From: Sipunculus nudus
Taxonomy: Eukaryota; Annelida; Sipuncula; Golfingiida; Sipunculidae
Assembly (NCBI GenBank): GCA_026874595.1
Contig: CM049318.1
Location: 49,998,750-50,062,749, forward strand
Length of the DNA: 64,000 nucleotides
Direction of reading: 5' to 3'
Part shown: positions 50,508 to 62,100 of the stretch, one piece after another
Layout of the letters: each line of letters opens with the position of its first letter
Position numbering within the stretch: position 1 is the first letter of the stretch
Translations under genes and position numbers: made by a program
The notes under the pieces: generated by a model
What the model was told of the DNA's origin: nothing
The model's input: the letters and a program-made list of their open reading frames with translations, nothing else
Databases searched by the model: none

Positions 50508-53500
50508 GAACAATAATTTGAATTGTGCAATTTTATTTAGGTTCTGGGACTAGCTATGTCGCGGACCAGGACGATGAGAATCCCGAGTTCCAGGTGGTTA
50601 TGGCTGCCGAGCTTCCAGGATACCTGACCAAATTCTCTTATCAAGTGCGTTATGTGTCTACGGTCACCTACGAAGCCTTCTACCAGGGTTCATGGGTAGC
50701 TCTAACCACCTCTGTAAGTATTAAGTCAATTCACTTCTTTAATTTTCTTATGAAAGTTATGCTTCATAACATTAACCATATTGGATGTAGTAAATTGAAT
50801 TTCAAAGAATTTGACAAATGTTAGTATTATGAGTTTACTTTTATGTTCAACAAATTTCCAGCAAACAGAAGGCTTTGATAGCAGAGGTATTTAATTTTTT
50901 AGTGTCATGAAATAATCATCTGAACAGTATTTATCTAAACACAAAGACCAATTTCGAAACAACTGTCAAATGGTTTCTGTCCTGTTCTCTTTTCAAAAAT
51001 GACAGCGAGATGTAAGAGCAAAAATTTAATTATAACTGTTAATGTTTAATGGATGTGATGTTTGGTATATGGTATTAATAGAAAGACATGCGTCAGATAT
51101 AGAAAATGTAATGCGTTATCTTCATAGTGTAATTTATCATCTTGGATTGAATAAATATTTGTAGCACTTTATACATGAACTCCAAGTGAGTTGCACTCAT
51201 GATTTTTGTTTAGAAATCCAGTACTACTTTTCTGCCAAATGTATACTCATCTTTCTGACTCCAGTATTGAATCGGTGTTTCATTTCTGCAGGAGAACGTG
51301 ACGGGAACTGACTGGTATGATGCTGGAACCACGATGCTGCCAACAGAATACCAGCTTACCGGCGTCCGTCTTACTCTTCACTCTGTATACGGAAGCCCAG
51401 AGCCACAGATCAAGGACTTTACCGTTGAAGCCTGTGCCCAACCACCAAGTGAGTATATCGTGTAATGAACAATAGTGTTCAGCTATTAAACTTAAACCGC
51501 CTGAAAATATATGTTGTGGCCTAGTCAAGAGTATCTCATGTTCACTTTAAATATACTTAATACTCGTACATGCAGCATATCCCATGAAGTTGTACAGTGC
51601 ATAAAGCTGATGCAGGATAAAATAGTGATAGCATTATATAGCTGTAAAACAATGATAGCAAAATTATGTTCAAGGCCGCACATGCTTTTTTCTGTACTTC
51701 TTGTATAACTAATATTTAATAAGTTTCAATATACTCCACAAACGTGCCCAATTCTTTGTAAAAATATTTTTTAAGTATATTTTATATTATCATGTGGGAA
51801 TCATTTTTGTTATTAAAGCAATTCGATTCTCATAATGTATGAATGTGAATATGAATACAGTATACGTCAATGTGCAATCTGTTTATTTTTTTAAGCTACA
51901 GTAACAGCGACAGCCACAGCCATGTCAACGAGCTCAGGTAGGCCTTTATTAATAAATATATTAAATATTGTATATTATATGTATATTGTTATATATAAGT
52001 ATAACAATATGTTATTTTTTTTCGTGATTACAATGTAGCAAAGAACCAAGGGGTTAAAAGCTGTTTGAGTGTTATAACGAATGCTATAACAGTATCTTGA
52101 CAAGTATACTGTCAAGGGCTTATGATGGATGTTTCACATAAAACTTCCTACGGAGATAATATACTGTGTGTTTTTGTAATGTTTTGTAGCCACCACAACT
52201 CCAACAGTGACCACGACATATACACCAACAGCAACAGGTATGGACTAATTAACAGAATGAAAATAAATCGAAAATCTTATACAAAAGGGTACAGTTATAA
52301 AAAAGATAATAATAATAATAATCAGGAATAGAGCACGCTGATCCGTTGGATTTGTACAATGTGGTCTTTGTTCACAAAGTATACGTGTTTTAATTACCTT
52401 TCTACTGATTTTATAAATACTAATACTATCAAATAATGCAAGATCAAGCGTTAATAATTTGTGTTAATTGTGAATGTATACAGCATATGCTGCGTTAGGC
52501 AAAAATTATCTATGATAAAGCCATTACACCTTTCTGGAAAATCTAAATTTTAATACCGCTGATTACAAGGCTTTGTTTAATCAGTTTTTCTGTTAACTTG
52601 GCTAGTTATTTTTAAATATTCAGCATTAGAATATATCAGTAAAATAATTTCCTGCGGGCGTCAAAATGCAGATGCTTTTATTGCATGTGATAATTCTGTT
52701 TGTATTTAAATTGTAACAACATTAACATCTGATAATTTTGGTTTGTATTTGAGTTATTTGAAATATTACCATTCACATGCGCCGATTTGCATTTATACCC
52801 ACCTCTTCTTGAACAAATTGTTGAGCATAAAGCCTTTATTATTTAGGTACACCAACTGTTTCTCCAACACCCACTGTTACAAGCAGTGTAACACTAACAG
52901 TAACTCCTACAAGTACTGTCACATCGACCGCAACCTCTACAAGCACTGTAACATCCACTGTAACAGGTCAGTTGTCATTGGTGATTTATTGTTCTTATTT
53001 GTATCTGATAAAGATCTATAAATTAAATCAATCGATTATTTTGTGAAGTAGTTTATATTAAATCTTGCATGCGCTCTGTGTGAACTGCTTTACATACAAG
53101 TAAAAACAACATGCTGTGAGACATGCTGATTACATTCACTGTTTAAAAGACATTCCTCACTCAAATACCAACAGCTATTTGACGGTAAGACGCTAAGTTT
53201 GATATATTCTAAATGAGCACCTGTTTATTTGATTCGGTTTGGGCCGTCTAATTTCTCTTGCCAAATTAATAGATACACAATTTATAAATTTCAAAGAAAT
53301 TTGATCAACTTAAAAATGCTGAAATTTATTTTTTATTTAAATAAATAAAAACTTGTGCATGTGGTATGGTCTTTATATATAGTGTTTGTACATACCTTGT
53401 GAATGTTCACCGCGTTCAATGTCAATATTTACATAAGTTTAACATTTATTTATTTGTTTTATTTTCTTGCATTTTTTAGAAACAGCGCCTACAACGCCAA

Positions 53501-56092
53501 CACCTACAGTGCCCGTCACTACATGTGAGTAAATGTATAATTTTTAACCCATAGCTGCAGTTTGAAACGTTAAATGATTATAAATAAATATCCTAGCCTA
53601 ATAAGAATTAGTCTAATTAGCGGATAATGAAGAACAAAAACTTTGAATAATGAACAGAATAAAAAAAAAGTTATTTTATTGATTTACACTTATGCAAATT
53701 ATTAAAGAGCATATATTTATTCTCAGCTATGATGTCAATATTCATTGTTAAAGGTGTAAAGCGTTTTAAAGCATTGTGTGGTTTAACGCTATATACATGA
53801 AGCCAATAAGCATTCGAGTTGATAAAGTAAAATGAAAAGTTTTCATGTGAAAATGTATCTCTACCCATGAACCATTTTGTTCTTTTCACTGTACCTAGAC
53901 TAACGCTATCATGGTATATGATTTTAGCCAAATATGTGTGTGAGAGCGACGCGCTTTTGTACGTTGACTCTGACAATCGTGATCAGTTCAAGATTATGGC
54001 TACCTCTAACGGCGCGGATGCCCCGGATTCACTACTGAACTCTGGCACCGAATGGGATGCCTCCCTAGCCGGTGCCAACGAGGAAGAAATCTTCATCATG
54101 CTCTATCAAGATGACGTAGAACTCCAGGGTGTAACCTACACCGTTAAGGGTGTCGCTGCCACAACTATGCAGCTCGTAAACACCAACGGTGTGATTGTGT
54201 ATGAAAAGGTTAGAAATGATCAGCGCCATTGATATTTTTTATTTTTGTGTCATATTAAGAAGAATATGATTGTAAAATCATGGTTCATTCTTTTTCTGTT
54301 AACTGATATATCTGAGTGTGCATGATTTGTATTAAATTCCATAAACACGTCAGAGCCTTTGCAAATATAAGAGGGACGGATATTTGATCTTTCACTGATT
54401 GAACGGACTATAAACGAGCGTATTCGAAAAGAAAAAAAAAACATGCGTCATTAACACCGGCTTATAAATTTAAATACTAGATCAAAGATAACAGTGAATT
54501 GTTTCTGTCACAAAACTAATTCAGGTATCGAATTTTTATTAAAAGGACACATTTGGACATATATAATTAACAGCAGTCCCAATAAACTATATGGAATGAA
54601 TTGTATGCGATTTATTAAAAAAAAGTGATATATGATAAACTAAGAAAAATGTGGGAATTTAAAATTCAAATATATTACTTATTGTGAAAATTGAAAGAAA
54701 GCACATTCCAATCCCCAATTAATTAACAGTCTGCTCGGTTCTCTTTTAGCTTTGACAGATTATATTACTTATTTTGAAAACGCACGTTAACATCCCCACT
54801 TAAGTAACAACTTGCTTGTTTGTTTTCTTTCAGGCTTTCACAGACCTGGCAGGAGCTTCTACAGATATTGATGTCGATGTACCAGCTGGAAACTTTGGCA
54901 ATACCATCATGATCCGTTTGATCAGGCTGGACGGCTACTCACCAGTAGTTTCTAACCTTCAGGCTGTTTTCTGTGCCTCTCCGAGTACGTCAGGACTTAC
55001 ATTATAAGTACTCAAGGATATCTTATAAAAGATAAATGTAATTAGCACAAGTTTACCGTAAGGGATCATTGTCCACAGGATATATGTTATCGAATTGTAC
55101 ATGGTGCGCAGTATTTTCTTAATGATGTTATTAACGACAATAAAAACCGGAAATTCAACTTTAAAACCGGAAAATTCCATAAAAAAGTCACAAAACGCAG
55201 ACCAAAACATATTTAGGTATAAAATATTCAATAATGGGAATATAAATTCATTATATATAAATATATATGATATATAAATTCATATATATAATTTTAAGGT
55301 AAATGCATATATATTGCTTTTCAGTTACTACACCAACTGTCGGAACCACACCAGGCACTGGCACGGCCACCACAGGTATAATACGCCAATCACTTAATTT
55401 ACAATATGTAAAATCATGTAATATATAAAACTGTTATATGTAAAATTATGTAATATGTAATTCAATCAATACTAAAATACTTTGTGTTTAATTTACCGTT
55501 CAGGCAATTAAAAGGGCCAGGTTTTTGTCCATACTGCTAAATGTTAAAACTGTTTTATCAACATAACGTCGCATCACTTCCAGCTCTATACAGGGACCCC
55601 TGAATTTAAGTGGACTGGGGCAGGAGTTCGTCCTAGTACTAATGGATGTTGAGTCCTGTAATATCTCCAAGTCCTACAGGAATTACTTTCCTCTCTAAAA
55701 ATCAATTGAACCAAATTTATAACTTGGTAGAAAGCAAACTTAGATATTACAGTTTGGCAAAATAGATCAATTCTCACATAACCTTCATTTATTTATGTGT
55801 GCCCTGCTCAACTTTAGTTATGACGACTTCACCTACATCTGTGACAACACCTACGTCTACAGCAACCGGGACTCAACCAATCACAACTGTCACCGTACCA
55901 TCGACAACAAGTAAGGGATTCTTCCTTCTAGTTCTACCTGTCCTTTTTGATAAAAAACAATAGTGTTTATCAAGGACGTTTTAGGGAGAAATGCACGTAC
56001 ATTTCATGTGCCCAACATAAAACGGCACTCCTTTGATTATGCTGATAGAGAGCGGTAAACTAGTAAAATCATATTAAATATATATTTATAAA

Positions 56093-56134
<42 letters not shown>

Positions 56135-59100
56135 CACAGATGGGAGACCGTTCCCCCTCTTCATTACTAAATCAATGACATTCAATTCATTAGATAACAT
56201 TCGATTAGAAGACCTATGTATAAATTAAGATTATACTCTCATCATTCCGCTAAAGATAAAAAACGGTGTATTCTAAAACACAATGTAATATTTTGTCAGC
56301 TGGATATTACTGCGCTGAAGAAGACCTCCTGAAAGGAGACTATAGCGCTCTACAGGAAGGCCACATCTCCATTGTTGCTTCGTCGCATTCTTCTGAGACA
56401 ACTGCAGCTGATGCCCTGGAGAACTCCCCTGATGAGAAATGGGAGGCTAGATCCCATCATGCCTCTTCCGAGATGATCATGGTATCCCTGGACAGCAGCT
56501 ATGGCAACAACGATGTCGCCCGCATCATCTTCACCGTCTCTGGATCCGACCGCGTTCTCGTCGAGATTATGGACTCTGACGATGTTGTAGTTGACACTAA
56601 GGTAGTATTATCATTCCGGTTATGTTGTGTACAGCTGTTGTATCAAGGTAAGAACAAAAATAATATACATTCGGCGGCGCCAGCATAAATATCCATTCGC
56701 CCAGTTTGTACTATTGAATATTTTAACTTAATGAAACTTTATTTGTATTTTGCCGCAGATCCTTTTTATTTATGTTTTAAATAGAATAATATTGTTTATT
56801 TGGTATTTAGAAATGGTAGAACTATGGCTAAGTAGCTAATGAAACAGACATTCTAAATTTAATTATGCCTTATATTCTTTTTCAGGAATATAATGATCTG
56901 AACCCTCAAGAAGAATTCAATGTGAATGAGCACTACCCACTTGGTACAAGCGGACGTAAGATCAGAATCACGGTCTACCGTGTCAATGGACTTGTGCCAT
57001 GGATGTCCAACCTAGAGGTCAATTTCTGTACACCAAAAAGTAGGTTACCTGCCATCTCTATCCACGTTTGCGCTATTTGTTATCCACTAGTTTATTTTAC
57101 TAGAAAACAAACATGATTGCAGTAATTCTTGTGACTATAGTTATTATATAAACGCCAGGGCAAACATCTCTTGCATTATATGCTCATAATGCCAATAGCG
57201 TCATACTAAACATTTTTAGCGTTCCGTGAAAATCTAGCCCCATGCATTTTTTTCAGTTATTTTAAATACTTGCACCCCCTTGGTATTAAGATGTGTCCAT
57301 TTCAATATCATTTCGAGTTTAATCTGCTGTTAAATTAATCATTTTTTAACTGCCGTGATACTGAAGATACTAAAATAGATATATGGTATTTCAGAAACAA
57401 CGCCTTCACCGACCCAAACCCCTACCGTGTCTGTCACTCCAACAGGTTTGTACACTTTGATAGAAAACGCCCGTGTGTTTTACCACAATCATTCAATGTG
57501 TAAGACAGCAAAGTAAATCAACATAAATATGTGTTAATTTCTAAACAAATGATTAATAATAATACTAACTGAGATATGCGTTTGCATCAAAGATAGATGA
57601 TTAATAAATTCCTGTTGTCCTACCAAACACTTTAGCACGACGATGATTACAACCTGAAACAGTATCGGGTGTGTATGAATTAAAGCACGATCATATCTCA
57701 TCTTCCAGGGCCATAAAGAAATAGTGTTGTATATTCATATTAAATTATACATATTTGTCCACCATTCTTTGGAACTGGCACTTTAAATCCTTGCATAATC
57801 AAATAGCTGAGGTTTGTACAATAACCAAGATGTATATTTTTTTATATTTAACAGTGACCCCAACGTCGACATCCACCGGGACCAGCTACACCACGACCCC
57901 TATGACGTCAAGCACGCCCACAGGTGAGCATTTTGAAGTTTTTTTTCTAATTGCTCCGTCTTATCAGAAATAATTTGACACCTTTTTGTCAACCCTGATT
58001 GTCATCAAATATCATCTCCAAAATTTCCAAAGCTTCTTAAGATAAATTGTTAATGAAACTTCATTACGGTTTCCCTGTGTGGTGCATGCAATACTTTCAA
58101 GTAACTTATTCAGCTCTTATGACAACTCTTTGTTAGAACGTATTTTTATTATTGCGGCCACAGGTCAGTTACCCTTACCTTTTAACACTGATAATAAACA
58201 AAACAATATAGACTGAAATAAACGTGGGATAATAACTTGAGTTACAGTGAAGTGAATGCGTCATTTATGCTTATACGTATCATGTATATTTTTACTCACA
58301 GGGCCAATGTATTGCGAAGAGAACGATATCTTCTACGGAGACTACACCGCTGTTGTTGATGGCGATATCTCTGTGAGCGCTTCCAGCGTAGATGACGATT
58401 CGGCAGTAGAGGGCGCCATGCTCGGCAGTCCTGTGGAGACATGGATGGCGTCAGCAACTGAACAAACTCAGGAGACCTATACTGTCACGCTCGGGGCGGT
58501 ATATGGAGATCAAGAGATCACTCGTGTTGTATTTACTATTTATGGTGCCAGTACAGTTACCATTGACATCATGGACAGTGATAATCAGCTGGTGGATACG
58601 GAGGTATTTTTTATCGTTCCCTAATGCATATGAGAACTTACAATATCAGTAGCATGGAAATTAACATGATCCATTGCCGGTCGACTGTATTCTTTCACTT
58701 TGTGTTAAGCGTAGTTAAATATATTTAAATTAGTCATATATAATTAAATAAGTATATCCAAGACGTAAATACATACAATGTAGATCACACGTACATAGTA
58801 AAGATCTTAAAGTACTACAGGATGAAAATGACTTAAAAAATTTTACTTCAATTTGCTATGGACTGTACAATAATATATCTACATCTATGACTAGAAAAAT
58901 TAATACAATAAGTATCCTGCCTGGCAAAATATACTTTTTTAAATAAAATACGTATCATGAAAAAATGTGAAATTAGTGACCAGAGAGAAACCATGTAAAT
59001 AAGTAGCGTGCTGTTTTCAAGGTGTACGAGGAGTTGAAACCTCAGGATGAGAATGCCATCAACCAAAGATACCCTCTTGGTGTCGCTGGTAATCGTGTCA

Positions 59101-62100
59101 GAATAACCATTGACCGCGTCCAGGGCGTTGTTCCATATATTGATTCTTTGGAAGTCCACTTTTGCATGCCAGCTCGTAAGTATGCTAACTTCAAATAAGC
59201 ATCAACAGTTTTTTATGTATACTAAAGGGGTCCGTGTGTCGGAAAGATCCCATCGTGGTATAAAGTGGTTAGAAAGTCGCAAAGGATCTTAATTTTCAGT
59301 TCATGTATCAGTATATATATACAATATCAGTTTTTTTATGACAAGCAAGAACACCTATAAGAATGTGTTTGGCGTTGCTTTACACATTAGGTTGATGTCC
59401 TTGTGAAGTGCCTAATGTGCTCAATGTCCCGACTTTATATTCATATTTATATTGTAAAATCACATGAAATACTTCAACTATATTCATTTAAAATTATCTA
59501 TGAATACTTCTACGTAAGCACGTAGTAACACTTTTTAATAGACAAGTTAATGAATTTGTAGAGCATTTAATGATTTATTGATGTACATGGCAGCAACCAC
59601 AACACCAGTGCCAACAACACCGACGGTAACAGCATCACCAACAGTCCCAGTCACCTCAACGACACCAAGCGGCACGACAGTAACCACGCAAACCAGCACA
59701 TCAGCCACGTATACACCCACCGTACCCACGACAACCTACGTCACAACATTGAGCCCAACCACCCCTACATCCACGGCCACTATGGGAACTGGCTCTACAG
59801 GTAAGCCAGCCACCACTTGTAGGAAGCTGAACAAGCCTCTGTTTGGACAAAATATCATTTACTTTCGAAAACGCAGCATTTTACAGATATTTCGAAATTA
59901 TTATGGTTTCAATGTAAAAAATGTATTTTCATATAAATTGTCACATCCTTATTGTCCGCCGCTTCCTTGAAAGGAACGGGGATCATTGATTTGGGTTTGT
60001 CTGGCTGTCTGTCTGTCTGTCCGTCCGTCAGGTTTTTCGTTTCCATGCGATAGCTTGCCTTAATTTTAACCGATTTATTCTAATTTTGGTCTGTAATTGC
60101 TCTCATGCTTGCCTTGGTTGGGATTGGTTTAAGAGCGTCTGTCTCACAAGATAATAATACAATATGATATCTCATTTTTTATATGATGAATCAGCACATT
60201 TAGTTTCCCTATTCCCTAACAGGTGTTACTAGCGGTGTACATAAAATACTTGATTTTTTGCAGTACCTGCCGGGTGCTGCCATCTTTTGAGCGTGATTTG
60301 TACTTATCAAAAACTTTAAAATCAAACCGGACTTGAAGGCGAAAATACATTTTGACACATATTGATAAAATTAATATTTCCTAAATACACAACATACAGA
60401 TTTATGTGTAGAGATATTAAATATATCATTGATTCAAAAACTTATAAAAAATTAACCTCACAGCCTGATGTGTAATGTCACGTGACTTTGTTGTAGTTGC
60501 ATACTGTGAGGACGACGACGTCTTTTCTACTAACTACAGCTCCTTGGAGGATGGTATTATCTCTGTTGTGTCTTCTTCGCATACAAACCCATATACCACT
60601 GACATGGCCATGGACAGCAGTCCAGAGGGAAAGTAAGGGGTTCATATTTTGGTTTGTAGTTTTCTTTAATGTTTTAAATTTATATTTTATATAATGCTTC
60701 AATATCATAATAAAATTAATGTTCGATAATTCATATAACAAACAGATTTGATTATGTTTATTTGTAAGGATGATTTGTTTCAAACTTATATATTATTAAA
60801 TTTAGGCTGAGACAAAGTATCATATGCAAATAATACATATGTCATTAAACGGATTACTGGTGAAAAATAAAATTGCTCGGTTCGCAATACATTGAAATAA
60901 TTAATGTTTTATTTTCAGATGGGAGGCTTCATCATCACTCTCTTCCATGGAGCTATTTGTTCTGAAGCTAGAGCAAGGAGGTGAACCAGACGTTCACCGT
61001 GTGTACTTCAAGGTAGATGGCGCCACCACCGTGGAGGTCGAGATCCTTGATGCTGACGGTAACCCTGTGGATCTTAAGGTCAGTTATAAAAAAAATAAAA
61101 GTTTTAACTTGACACGAGTCAGTTGTGATAATTTTTATTAACTTAATTATAAGGTGCTATGGTAATTCTCTTTATCAATTATGTTAAAAAAGCAAGCAAG
61201 TTTATCGACTAACCCTATATGTTTACGATCATTTTCCTTGCATTACACCAGATGGGTTTTCACGGATGAATGCATTAGGTCAACATGCCGTGGACTGATT
61301 TAACCATTTCGAATCCAGTACTGCAGAAAATGTTCCTCTGTATATGTTTTCAAAACATGATAAATATGCATCATGATTTGTTTTGTTACTTGATTTATCA
61401 TCTTTTTTTGAAACTTGACAGTACTTTCAAATTACATCATGGCTTAAGTATAACTAAAATAAAATCCAGGCACACAAGACATGGACGAGCAATGTTAAAT
61501 AAAACCTTGAGGATTTTTAAAGCCAGTTATTAACTTGCCTTATCTGCAGAATATATGTGATATCCGGCCAACTCGGTGACCATATTAATAAACTTATGGT
61601 AATGCCTGCTAAGGTTGGTTCTTATAATGCCTCCATGACCTTGTTTATCTACACACTTTAAGTAAATACGTTACATGCTGAAATATTGACAAACAGAAAA
61701 ATTACGTAAATAAAGGTGGTTGTTTGCATGTATGAGAAAGTTGAAAGGTCACTAGCTGCAAATGCCCTTTGCAAAATTGGTTCTTCTGACTTGCCACCAG
61801 ATGTCCTTATTGAATATGTTCGATAATTTTGCCGTCTCCCACGTTATTAATACGTGTATGTAAAAGAACAACCTAGTGCGGTGGAATAGGCGTTTTTCCA
61901 GGCCTATCTTAATGAAAGTTCGAGGGTCCCTTGATCAATCACTTATCTTTTTCACAAATACTGGTCTTACAGACTTAACATTTACATATTTAGCAACAGA
62001 ATTCGTGCGCCTTCCAACAAAAATGTAACGATTATAGGACCAAATAAAACTGCTGTATGTACTCCAAGTACAAAATATATGGTGCGAGCGAGCTAGGAAA

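Noticed and set aside
59547-59729. Minus-strand Val/Gly-rich frame
   Set aside because: It is the reverse reading of the Thr/Pro-rich linker exon 54.
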